Assembly (NCBI GenBank): GCA_025356695.1
Contig: JANXSE010000118.1
Coordinates: 1-8,628 of the forward strand
DNA from: Betaproteobacteria bacterium
Lineage (GTDB): Bacteria; Pseudomonadota; Gammaproteobacteria; Burkholderiales; SG8-41
Length of the DNA: 8,628 nucleotides
Reading direction: 5' to 3'
The translations under genes were made by a program, and so were the position numbers. The stretch's first letter is position 1. Every line of letters starts with the position of its first letter. The notes under the pieces are model-generated. The model made no database searches. It saw only the letters and a list, made by a program, of their open reading frames with translations, and was not told the DNA's origin. Below are positions 1-6,355 of this stretch, piece by piece.

Positions 1-579
1 CCCGAGGTAAATCTGTCCGCGCAATTTCTCCCATGGTGAAGTGCCGTCCACGCCCTGCGCCACAAACCGCCGATATGCAGCCCGGCTCCCAAACAGCGCC
101 CGCACTTCATGTGCCGCGAGCCACTCAGGCGACGGCGCATCTCCCGCCGTCGCGGCGTAACTGGACCATTGCCATTGATCGACCCGCTTCACTGCCTTGG
201 CGCGCACGGGATTTAATACGATGTAGCGGCACAGTTCCTGGAGATAGGCATTCTTGTCCACCAAAATGGCCTTGTAGCGTCCCTGCAGCAAGTGCCCTAT
301 CCGCCGATGACGGCGGTTAAACATCTGGGTGTAGACGCCATTCAAGCGCCGCATCCCCGCCACCAGGTTAGGCTCGGGTGTCTCGATCAGCAAATGGTAA
401 TGATTGTCCATCAGACAGTACGCGTAGCAAACCCAGCCTTGCTGCGTGATCTCCTTACCCAGCAAATCGAGAAAGCCCTGGCGGTCTTCAGTATCGAAGA
501 AGATCTTCTGCCGCGCGTTACCACGCGCCGTCAAATGATACAGCGCACCGGAAAATTCCAATCGCAACGGACGGGCCAT
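1..579 (-). CDS. REP-associated tyrosine transposase (RAYT, Y1_Tnp/IS200-like), N-terminal 193 codons, cut by the window edge
   Basis: The minus strand is open from an ATG at 579 to base 1 with no stop. The protein begins MARPLRLEFSGALYHLTARG, the typical opening of RAYT proteins. The HUH metal-binding motif is seen as DNHYHLLIE (H60, H62), and the probable nucleophilic tyrosine is Y119 in RYIVLNPVRA. GHLLQGRYKAILV between them is also family-typical. RAYTs are single-strand DNA nucleases/transposases that act on REP palindromes and are usually single-copy chromosomal genes. The reading stops at WEKLRGQIYLG, which in the family is followed by a C-terminal helix-turn-helix region. Exactly that region is present at 8383-8628, in frame when the two edges are joined. 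The start is supported by the family alignment rather than by a ribosome binding site, since none stands out. The family call is firm; the partial state comes from the window edge. Confidence 0.92.
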   Translation of the reverse strand, partial: MARPLRLEFSGALYHLTARGNARQKIFFDTEDRQGFLDLLGKEITQQGWVCYAYCLMDNHYHLLIETPEPNLVAGMRRLNGVYTQMFNRRHRRIGHLLQGRYKAILVDKNAYLQELCRYIVLNPVRAKAVKRVDQWQWSSYAATAGDAPSPEWLAAHEVRALFGSRAAYRRFVAQGVDGTSPWEKLRGQIYLG

Positions 580-603
580 GTCTCAACATAGACAACTTGG
601 ACT

Positions 604-624
604 ATAAAGTAAAGGCCTGCCCCC
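604..624. repeat. putative right end of the RAYT element (imperfect inverted repeat with 8347-8369)
   Basis: The stretch ataaagtaaaggcctgcccc lies 25 bases upstream of the RAYT start. Its reverse complement resembles 8347-8369, on the far side of the RAYT stop: both run from a G4-5 block through CAGG and CTTT to a TTAT end, with a few gaps. Similar AAAG...CCTG..CCCC flanks are, from memory, common beside betaproteobacterial RAYT genes. The pair may mark the borders of the element, which would be about 0.9 kb across the joined edges. Confidence 0.45.
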
Positions 625-666
625 AATGGCACCTAACAATGGCACCTGGCGCCCCCAATGGCACCA
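621..666. repeat. REP-like cluster: three copies of caatggcacc
   Basis: The 10-mer caatggcacc occurs at 624-633, 637-646 and 656-665. The middle copy runs into a near-palindrome, ggcacctggcgcc (641-653), that could form a short GC-rich hairpin. This is what a REP sequence next to its RAYT would look like. The third copy also reads as the V-P-L codons of the CoxM-like remnant, so one copy may be the original target and the others duplicates. Copies elsewhere in the genome cannot be seen from here. Confidence 0.5.
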
Positions 667-778
667 GGCTCTGTCCGCCCGCAAGGACGCGTCCATCGGT
701 GCCGGCGACGGCGCCGAGCATCGCCACTGCCTCGTCGACCGTTTTCGGCGCGTGATAGGCAAACTGGCCTAGTTTCAT
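656..778 (-). pseudogene. 5' remnant of a molybdenum-hydroxylase FAD-binding subunit gene (CoxM/XdhB-like)
   Basis: From the ATG at 778 the minus strand reads MKLGQFAYHAPKTVDEAVAM and continues to VLAGGQSLVPL. This is the standard N-terminus of the FAD-binding (medium) subunit of the CO dehydrogenase/xanthine dehydrogenase family; the AGGQSL segment contacts FAD. Family resemblance ends right after SLVPL, at the REP-like cluster and RAYT flank, so only about 40 of the usual ~270-290 residues remain. The gene was presumably the first of an operon divergent from the ABC permease. The insertion side carries the RAYT element, which suggests the element or a linked rearrangement broke the gene. 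The remnant is too short to encode a working subunit. Confidence 0.78.
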
Positions 779-790
779 CGCTTGTAATAA

Positions 791-852
791 ATTTTGGAAA
801 AACGTTGTATTTTGGAAAAACGTGGTATTTTGGAAAAACGTGGTATTTTGGA
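791..852. repeat. 18-bp tandem direct repeat, about 3.5 copies, between divergent gene starts
   Basis: The unit attttggaaaaacgtggt occurs at 791-808 (one base different, gttgt for gtggt), 809-826 and 827-844, with a partial copy at 845-852. It lies between the start of the CoxM-like remnant (778, minus) and the permease start (928, plus), where a shared control region is expected. A regular AT-rich repeat in a GC-rich neighbourhood fits multiple operator half-sites for a transcription factor. The factor and any promoter boxes could not be identified. Confidence 0.85.
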
Positions 853-927
853 CACAGACTACCCCGAATTGAAACCGTCGGTGCCGGCCGGCCAAAATCT
901 GCGCCGGCAAGTGGACCCGCAACGCCT

Positions 928-2640
928 ATGACAACGACGGAAACACCGCGCCGGATTGAATTCAAGTGGGTGATTGTAGCGGTTGCTGTCGCCGCCATCG
1001 CCTATCTCGCGCTAGTGCCGCTGGTTTTTCTGCTGTGGCAGAGTTTCTTTACCCCGCGCAGCGCCGCCAAGGCGGCCGAGTTCACGCTGGAAAACTATCG
1101 CACCGCGTACGGCAACCTCGAAACCGTGCGCCTATTCGTGAATTCGCTTCAATACGCAACCGGCTCGGCGCTGTTCGCGTTTGTCGTCGGCACGACGCTT
1201 GCATGGATGAACGAGCGCACCAATACGCCGTTCAAAACCCTGTTCTTCGCGCTCTCGCTCATTCCGCTCATCATACCCGGAGTCCTCTTCACGGTAGCCT
1301 GGATTTTCCTCGGCAGCCCGAAGATCGGCATCCTCAACATGCTGCTGCAGCGCCTGTTTGAAACGGACTATGTGTTCTTCAACGTGTACTCGATGTGGGG
1401 TATGGTCTGGGTGGACGGCCTGCATTATTCGCCGATGGCCTTTCTGCTGATGACCGCGGCCTTCCGTTCGATGGAGCCCGCGCTCGAGGAATCCGCCATG
1501 ATGTGCGGCGCGAACGTGCTGCAGACGCTGTGGCGGGTGACTCTGAAACTTGCATGGCCGGCGATTTTCGCGACCCTGCTCATCCTGTTCGTGCGCGCGC
1601 TCGAGTCGTTCGAGGTGCCCACCCTGCTCGGCCTGCCAGTGGGAATTCATGTCTTCACCTCGTCGATATACCAGGCAATCCACGAATATCCGAGCCAGGT
1701 CGGCCTCGCCTGCGCCTACGGCGTGACACTGCTCGCCATCACCACCACCGGCATCTACCTGCAATCGCGGCTCACCGGGCAGGGCGGGCGCTATTCGACG
1801 ATCACCGGCAAGGGCTTCCGGCCGCGCGTGATCGATCTCGGCCGCTGGCGTTTTCTGACGGCGGCGATCTTTGTCGTTTATCTACTGCTGATCGTGGTGT
1901 TGCCGTTTCTGGTGCTGGTCTGGTCGTCGCTGCAAAAATTCTATGCGCCGCCGTCGCTCGCCGCCCTGCAGCAACTCACGCTCGACCCCTACCGCTTCAT
2001 CCTCGCCTATCCACCGCTGCTGCCGGCGGTGATGAACACGCTGCTGGTGGCGCTCGGCAGCGCCACCGTCATCATGCTGATCACCTCCGTGATCTGCTGG
2101 ATCACGGTCCGCACCAGGCTGCCGGGACGCTGGCTGCTCGACATGCTGGCCTCGGTGCCACTGGTGTTTCCTGGCGTCGTGCTGGGGCTGGCCTTGCTGA
2201 TTTTTTATCTCAATTTCAATATCGGCGTCTACGGCACGCTGACGATTCTGTTTCTCGCCTATCTGACCCGCTTCCTGCCCTATGGCATGCGCTACAACAC
2301 GACCTCGATGTTGCAGATCCACAGGGAACTGGAAGAGTCGGCGATGATGAGCGGATCGACGTGGAGCACCACCTTCGTCCGTATCCTCTTGCCGCTGCTC
2401 AAGCCCGGCCTGATCGCCGGCTGGATTTACATCGTGATCGTCTCGACGCGCGAGTTGTCGACTTCGATCCTCCTCTACAGCCCCGGAACCGAGGTCGTCT
2501 CGGTGATAATCTGGGAATTGTGGGAGAACGGCCAGTACGTTGAACTGTCGGCGCTGGGCGTGATGTTCATCATCGCCTTGCTGATGCTGGTGCTGACGGC
2601 CCAGTTGCTGGGCCGCCGATTCGGATTGAGAGAGGTCTAG
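928..2640 (+). CDS. ABC transporter permease, fused two-half type (iron(III)/FbpB-like), 570 aa
   Basis: This is the inner-membrane channel of a binding-protein-dependent importer. The protein has two homologous halves, each with about six hydrophobic segments. The first membrane helix covers residues ~14-40, and a loop near residues 260-295 leads into the second half. Each half carries the EAA loop that docks on the ATPase: EESAMMCGANVLQ from residue 187 and EESAMMSGSTWS from residue 469. A single protein with two such loops is the layout of FbpB/AfuB/ThiP-type permeases, and the length is usual for them. The ATG at 928 (MTTTETPRRIEF) was chosen because it directly precedes the first membrane helix. 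The frame is open back to 658, but that part reads through the 18-bp repeats and the antisense CoxM remnant and has no protein-like character. No strong ribosome binding site is seen. It is followed after 74 bases by the ATPase gene. The substrate cannot be read from the permease. Confidence 0.93.
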   Translation: MTTTETPRRIEFKWVIVAVAVAAIAYLALVPLVFLLWQSFFTPRSAAKAAEFTLENYRTAYGNLETVRLFVNSLQYATGSALFAFVVGTTLAWMNERTNTPFKTLFFALSLIPLIIPGVLFTVAWIFLGSPKIGILNMLLQRLFETDYVFFNVYSMWGMVWVDGLHYSPMAFLLMTAAFRSMEPALEESAMMCGANVLQTLWRVTLKLAWPAIFATLLILFVRALESFEVPTLLGLPVGIHVFTSSIYQAIHEYPSQVGLACAYGVTLLAITTTGIYLQSRLTGQGGRYSTITGKGFRPRVIDLGRWRFLTAAIFVVYLLLIVVLPFLVLVWSSLQKFYAPPSLAALQQLTLDPYRFILAYPPLLPAVMNTLLVALGSATVIMLITSVICWITVRTRLPGRWLLDMLASVPLVFPGVVLGLALLIFYLNFNIGVYGTLTILFLAYLTRFLPYGMRYNTTSMLQIHRELEESAMMSGSTWSTTFVRILLPLLKPGLIAGWIYIVIVSTRELSTSILLYSPGTEVVSVIIWELWENGQYVELSALGVMFIIALLMLVLTAQLLGRRFGLREV

Positions 2641-2714
2641 CCTGTGACTGGCACAAATAGTTTCGTCCTGATTGTAATGTTCGCCGGCGCGGCGACGGGC
2701 TGCGGATTGCAAGC

Positions 2715-3833
2715 GTGTTGAAGGTCGACGCACTGTGCACCAACTATACCGATGCTCGCGGCCGCCTCGTGCGCGCCGTGCAGGAGGTGAGTTTCGAAGT
2801 CGGCGCCGGCCAGTTGTTCACACTGCTCGGCCCGAGCGGCTGCGGCAAGACGACCACACTGCGCTCGATCGCCGGGCTCGAACGGCCGGTATCCGGCGAA
2901 ATCACCGTCGACGGCATAGCCGTCTACTCCTCGGCGCGCGGCGTGTTTGTCGCACCCAACAAACGCAATTTCGGCATGGTGTTCCAGTCCTACGCGATCT
3001 GGCCGCACATGAACGTATTGCAGAATGTCGCCTTTCCGCTCGAGGTCGGCAGCCGCCGGCTTACCCGCACGCAAATTCGCGACAAGGTAATGCGCGTGCT
3101 GCATACGGTCGGCCTGGACGAACTTGCCGATCGCGAGGCGACCGGCCTGTCCGGCGGCCAGCAGCAACGGCTGGCGCTGGCACGCGCACTGATTATGGAG
3201 CCGAGGCTGCTGCTGCTCGACGAGCCGCTGTCCAACCTCGATGCGAAGTTGCGCGAGCGCATGCGTTTCGAGCTCAAGCGGCTGCAACATGAGCTGGGCC
3301 TGACCACCGTCTACGTCACGCACGATCAAAACGAAGCGCTGGCACTGTCACACCAAATAGCCGTCATGAACGAGGGGCGTATCGTGCAGATCGGCACGCC
3401 GCGCGATATCTACGAACGCCCGCGCGACAAATTCGTCGCCGACTTCGTCGGCACGACCAATTTCATCGACGCCACCGTCGGCGCCCCCAACGGCACCGCG
3501 GGCCGCTACTGCATGCAAACGTCGATCGGCGACCTGCTGGCAGACTCGGTCGGGCCGCTCGCCCCCGGCGACCGCGCCCTGCTGTCGGTGCGCCCGGAGG
3601 ATGTCGAACTTGCGGCGCCCGCCGCAGCGGCGGGCGGCAACCTATGTACAGGCACTGTGCGCGCGATCGTTTTTCTTGGCGAATTTCTCGATTTACAGAT
3701 CGCCGTCGGCGATTGTATGCTGATGGCGCGCACACACCCCACCGCGAGCGTCACCGTCGGCCAGCAGGTATTTTTGCGCCTGCGGCCGGAGAAATGCATC
3801 GTCATCGCAAACCCCGCCACCGCAAAGAGCTGA
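2715..3833 (+). CDS. ABC transporter ATP-binding protein (FbpC/PotA-like), 372 aa
   Basis: This is the ATPase that drives the permease encoded just upstream. All nucleotide-binding motifs are intact: Walker A GPSGCGKT (39-46), Q-loop Q91, signature LSGGQ (145-149), Walker B LLLLDEP (165-171) with catalytic E170, and the switch histidine H203 in VTHDQ. The C-terminal ~120 residues form a TOBE-like regulatory domain (GDRALLSVRPEDVEL), as in the FbpC, PotA and MalK group. The start is a GTG at 2715. No ATG exists in frame between it and the upstream stop at 2658, and a TTG directly follows as a weaker alternative. The 74 bases between the permease stop and this start hold no visible promoter or terminator. 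The next gene begins one base after the stop, so coupled translation is likely. Confidence 0.96.
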   Translation: MLKVDALCTNYTDARGRLVRAVQEVSFEVGAGQLFTLLGPSGCGKTTTLRSIAGLERPVSGEITVDGIAVYSSARGVFVAPNKRNFGMVFQSYAIWPHMNVLQNVAFPLEVGSRRLTRTQIRDKVMRVLHTVGLDELADREATGLSGGQQQRLALARALIMEPRLLLLDEPLSNLDAKLRERMRFELKRLQHELGLTTVYVTHDQNEALALSHQIAVMNEGRIVQIGTPRDIYERPRDKFVADFVGTTNFIDATVGAPNGTAGRYCMQTSIGDLLADSVGPLAPGDRALLSVRPEDVELAAPAAAAGGNLCTGTVRAIVFLGEFLDLQIAVGDCMLMARTHPTASVTVGQQVFLRLRPEKCIVIANPATAKS

Positions 3834-3834
3834 C

Positions 3835-4881
3835 ATGAACCACCCGCAGACCATTGCCCGCCTTTTGCTTGCCCTGTTGTTCACTGCCGGCCTCGCGCAG
3901 GCGCAAACGCGCACCGAGACGCCGCTGGCCCTCGACGACAGTCCGGCGCGCACGCAGCGCCTGCCCGCCGCGGCGCGGGCCGAGGGCACGGTGGTGTTCT
4001 ATACCTCGCTCAACGAGCAAAACATGGCCTACGTGGTGGCGGCGTTCGAGAAAAAGTACGGCATCAAGGTGCGCACCTGGCGCTCGAATGCCGACCGCGT
4101 TCTGCAGCGCATGCTGACCGAATACCAGGCCGGCCGTTTCGACGTCGACGTCGTCCACCCGGGTTCCGGCGAACTGGAAGTCCTCTACCGCGAAAAAGTG
4201 CTGCAAAAGGTCGAGTCGCAGCAATACAAGCATCTGATGCCGGCGGCGATGCCGGCGCATCATGAATGGGCGCCGACCTTCCTCTCGGTGTGGGTGCAGG
4301 CCTACAACACCAACGCGGTGAAGAAGGAAGACCTGCCGCGCAGCTACGAAGACCTGCTCAATCCGAAGTGGAAAGGCAAACTCGGCATCGAGGCCGGCAA
4401 CGACGACTGGTTCGGCAAGATTGTCAGTGAAATGGGCGAAGCCCGAGGGCTCAAGCTGTTTCGCGAGATGGCCGAGAACAACGGTCTGTCGGTGCGCAAG
4501 GGCCACACACTGCTGTCGAACCTGGTGATTGCCGGCGAAGTGCCGTTTGCGTTGACGATGTACAACTACCTGCCACAGACGGCGAAGAAAAAAGGCGCGC
4601 CGGTCGACTGGATCGCGCTCGAGCCGGTGATTGCGCGCGCCAACGGCGTCGGCGTCGCGCGCCGCGCGCCGCATCCGCACGCCGCGCTGCTGCTCTACGA
4701 ATTTCTGATCAGCGAGGAAGGCCAGCAACTGTTCGCCGACCGCGACTACGTGCCGGCCAGCCGCAACGTGAAATGGCCGATCAAGGGCGACATCAAGGTG
4801 ATCGACCCCGCGGTGTCGCTCGACCAGTCGGAGAAATGGGCCAAGGCCTTCCAGGAGATCGTGCTCAAGCGCGGCCGCTAG
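3835..4881 (+). CDS. ABC transporter periplasmic substrate-binding protein (iron(III)-type family), 348 aa
   Basis: This is the secreted receptor that delivers substrate to the permease. A Sec signal peptide is clear: a short N-terminal region, hydrophobic LLLALLFTAGL, and a likely cut after AQA at residue 23. The mature protein has the class II binding-protein pattern of the FbpA/AfuA family: GTVVFYTSLNEQ (strand 1), a FDVDVVHPGSGE ligand-loop region, SYEDLLNPKWKGKL and a C-terminal FLISEEGQQLFADRDYVP. The YNY in MYNYLPQTAKKK lies where ferric-binding members keep their iron tyrosines. However, related proteins with organic substrates share the fold, so iron is not proven. The ATG is one base after the ATPase TGA and has a purine-rich aagag at 3825-3829. 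The gene meets a minus-strand gene 10 bases after its stop, and no U-tailed terminator separates them. Confidence 0.93.
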   Translation: MNHPQTIARLLLALLFTAGLAQAQTRTETPLALDDSPARTQRLPAAARAEGTVVFYTSLNEQNMAYVVAAFEKKYGIKVRTWRSNADRVLQRMLTEYQAGRFDVDVVHPGSGELEVLYREKVLQKVESQQYKHLMPAAMPAHHEWAPTFLSVWVQAYNTNAVKKEDLPRSYEDLLNPKWKGKLGIEAGNDDWFGKIVSEMGEARGLKLFREMAENNGLSVRKGHTLLSNLVIAGEVPFALTMYNYLPQTAKKKGAPVDWIALEPVIARANGVGVARRAPHPHAALLLYEFLISEEGQQLFADRDYVPASRNVKWPIKGDIKVIDPAVSLDQSEKWAKAFQEIVLKRGR

Positions 4882-4891
4882 CCGCGGAAAC

Positions 4892-5866
4892 TCATTCGAT
4901 GTAGTGGCCGGCCGGCCGCAGTGTCGACGACACAAACAGGTCCTCGATGCGCGGCTGCGCCTTGAGCATGCCTTCCTGAAGCGCATAGCGGATCGCGACC
5001 TCGAGGTTGACGCGGTTTTCTTCCACCGCGTAAGGCCAGGGGTCGTCGCCGAACACCGCCTGCTGCTCCTTGAAATGCTCTTCCGCCCAGGCCAGAGGCA
5101 GCACCCGCGGATTGCGCATGCGGCGGTAACAGGCCTCCTTCGCCTGCTCGAAGCCCTGGACAAGGCTGAGCGCCATCCACGGGTGGGCGACGATGATTTC
5201 GTTGCGGATGACGATCGTGTGCATGATCGGAAAAATGCCGGTCTTGCGGTAGTACTCCATCTCGGCCGCCTTGGGGTCGGCGAACAGCAGGCCGACTTCC
5301 GGCGAGCGTTTGCGCTGCGACGGCAGCGCCTCCGGGTAAATCGCCGCATGCAGCTCGCCGGCGACCAGCATCTCGTCGAGATTGCGCCCGGCGGGCACGC
5401 GACGCACCTTCATCCACGCCGCCGGCTTGAGGGCGAGGTCCTCCTCCTCCTGGCACCACCATTCGATGCTGGCGAGATCAACGCCGTAATGCTCCTGCAG
5501 GATGCCGCGCATCCACAGGCCGGCCGAATTGCGCAGCGAGCGCAAACCGATCCGCTTGCCGTTGAGATCGGCCGGCTTGACGATGCCGCAGCGCGTGTTG
5601 ATCACGACGTAGCCGTGGCGGAAACGGCGGTGCGGAAACACCGGTATGGCGGTGAAACGCCGCGCCGAATCGCGCTCGATCAAATAACCCGCCAGCGACA
5701 GTTCGCAGACGTCGAATTCCGCGGTGCGCAGCATGCGGCGGTGGCGCTCCGGCGAGGCCATGGTCAGCACGTTAAGGTCGATGCCCGGCGGCGCGACGGA
5801 GCCGTCGATGAGCCCGCCCATCAGGTCGTACGGCCCGCAGGCCATGGTCAGTTGAAGTCGGCTCAT
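4892..5866 (-). CDS. 4,5-dihydroxyphthalate decarboxylase-like protein (periplasmic-binding-protein fold), 324 aa
   Basis: The opening LTMACGPYDLMGGLIDGSV, then PPGIDLNVL, FDVCELSLAGYLI, FTAIPVFPHRRFRHGYVVIN and KPADLNGKRIGL, follow the family named after 4,5-dihydroxyphthalate decarboxylase. Members have the type 2 periplasmic-binding-protein fold (also seen in the NMT1/THI5 group). Most are of unproven activity, and some may bind aromatic acids without being enzymes. There is no signal peptide, so the protein is probably cytoplasmic. The start ATG at 5866 has a good Shine-Dalgarno, AGGGGA (complement of 5875-5880), eight bases upstream. It is transcribed against the ABC operon. On its own strand it follows the end of a CoxL-like gene by ~96 bases, so it was probably the last gene of a molybdenum-hydroxylase operon. 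This supports a role in aromatic or heterocyclic acid metabolism, which is an inference. Confidence 0.86.
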   Translation of the reverse strand: MSRLQLTMACGPYDLMGGLIDGSVAPPGIDLNVLTMASPERHRRMLRTAEFDVCELSLAGYLIERDSARRFTAIPVFPHRRFRHGYVVINTRCGIVKPADLNGKRIGLRSLRNSAGLWMRGILQEHYGVDLASIEWWCQEEEDLALKPAAWMKVRRVPAGRNLDEMLVAGELHAAIYPEALPSQRKRSPEVGLLFADPKAAEMEYYRKTGIFPIMHTIVIRNEIIVAHPWMALSLVQGFEQAKEACYRRMRNPRVLPLAWAEEHFKEQQAVFGDDPWPYAVEENRVNLEVAIRYALQEGMLKAQPRIEDLFVSSTLRPAGHYIE

Positions 5867-5874
5867 GCGCTGTT

Positions 5875-5880
5875 TCCCCT
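5875..5880 (-). promoter_or_regulatory. ribosome binding site of the dihydroxyphthalate decarboxylase-like gene
   Basis: On the minus strand, AGGGGA stands eight bases before the ATG at 5866. It is the clearest Shine-Dalgarno in the left two thirds of the window and fixes the start of this gene. Confidence 0.8.
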
Positions 5881-5940
5881 TTGTGTTCCGGCGCCGCCGC
5901 TGCGGCAGCCCGTATTGTAACGACGCGGCGCGTGCCGCTC

Positions 5941-5969
5941 ATCCGCTTATCCGCTTATCCGCTTATCCG
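5941..5969. repeat. 8-bp tandem repeat, atccgctt, three full copies and a partial
   Basis: atccgctt repeats at 5941-5948, 5949-5956 and 5957-5964, and a fourth partial copy ends at 5969. A degenerate copy (catccgct) precedes it. On the minus strand the array begins at the TAA stop of the CoxL-like remnant (5963-5965), so it extends from the end of that coding region into the gap before the next gene. Slippage expansion is the simplest origin; no function is evident. Confidence 0.85.
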
Positions 5970-6082
5970 CCGATCAGCCGTTTGAGCCGCTGCGGCGTCA
6001 CGGGCAATTGCGTCACTGCGCCCGGCATGCCGAGCGCATCGTCGATCGCCGAGGCGATGGCGGCGCCCACCGCATTGATGCC
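5963..6082 (-). pseudogene. 3' remnant of a molybdopterin-binding hydroxylase subunit gene (CoxL/XdhA-like)
   Basis: The minus strand reads GINAVGAAIASAIDDALGMP, then AVTQLPVTPQRLKRLIGG and a TAA stop. This is the usual C-terminal end of the large subunit of the xanthine dehydrogenase/CO dehydrogenase family, where an A-x-A-I-xx-A-I-x-D-A-L helix is followed by xxLPxTPxR. The resemblance ends near 6082; further upstream in this frame the translation is arginine-rich and unlike the family, and the dps remnant lies on the other strand. Only about 40 of the usual ~780 residues remain, without the catalytic glutamate region or the cofactor loops. It lies upstream of, and co-oriented with, the dihydroxyphthalate decarboxylase-like gene. 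Confidence 0.7.
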
Positions 6083-6165
6083 GGGGTATAGGCATTTCAA
6101 ACCACCATTTTCACTGTCCGCGACTCTATCGCCGGCCCGACAAGCGGTCAATCGCGCGGTGTTTG

Positions 6166-6345
6166 GTGAAAACTCCCCGCTCTCGACAACCAATCGAACC
6201 CTACATCGACCCGAATCACCTCGCTCCGACGCGCTTTGACCGCTACACGCGAGCGCAGGCCGCGCGGGATCGTCAGCCCGGTTGCGACGGACTCGCGCGC
6301 CTGCTCGCGGATACCTACACGCTGTATTTGAAATACCCATAACTT
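6166..6345 (+). pseudogene. dps: 5' part of dps, out of frame with the rest
   Basis: In the frame of a GTG at 6166 the sequence reads to [15 protein letters not shown] and then hits TAA at 6340-6342. [11 protein letters not shown] is the highly conserved first helix of Dps and should continue as [14 protein letters not shown]. That continuation is present in the next frame: removing T6334 joins ttg aaa to acc cat aac ttt cat tgg without any other change. The segment before it (RQPGCDG, 6271-6290) also looks like RQPVADG with one extra C and one missing G, which cancel out. Upstream, EPYID resembles the early part of some Dps proteins, but the region between is divergent and the true start is uncertain. 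Either the gene has decayed or the assembled sequence contains indel errors here. Confidence 0.68.
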
Positions 6346-6355
6346 TCATTGGAAC

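Noticed and set aside
791..852. CRISPR-like array
   Set aside because: The repeat units are contiguous, with no spacers, and 18 bp is too short.
602..922. Long minus frame containing the CoxM-like start plus extra N- and C-terminal sequence
   Set aside because: Only the part from the ATG at 778 to about 656 matches the family; the rest translates the 18-bp repeats and the REP-like cluster.
658..927. Upstream in-frame extension of the permease by 90 residues
   Set aside because: The extension translates the antisense of the CoxM remnant (arginine-rich) and the 18-bp repeats (FGKTWY repeated). The first membrane helix directly follows the ATG at 928, as usual for the family.
2641..2714. Promoter or separate small gene between permease and ATPase
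   Set aside because: No convincing -35/-10 pair, terminator or coding frame is visible; it looks like a simple intra-operon gap.
1132..3329. Several long minus frames opposite the permease and ATPase genes
   Set aside because: Low-complexity Q/R/H-rich translations antisense to genes with intact motifs.
4871..4891. Bidirectional terminator between the convergent genes
   Set aside because: gcggc and gccgc can pair over a short loop, but the stem is only five base pairs with no T-run on either strand.
3802..5349. 515-codon minus-strand open frame opposite the binding-protein gene
   Set aside because: It overlaps two well-supported genes in other frames, is rich in arginine and histidine and matches no family; a GC-rich shadow.
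4904..5920. 338-codon plus-strand open frame opposite the dihydroxyphthalate decarboxylase-like gene
   Set aside because: The minus strand has the clear family match and a good ribosome binding site; the plus frame is a GC-rich shadow.
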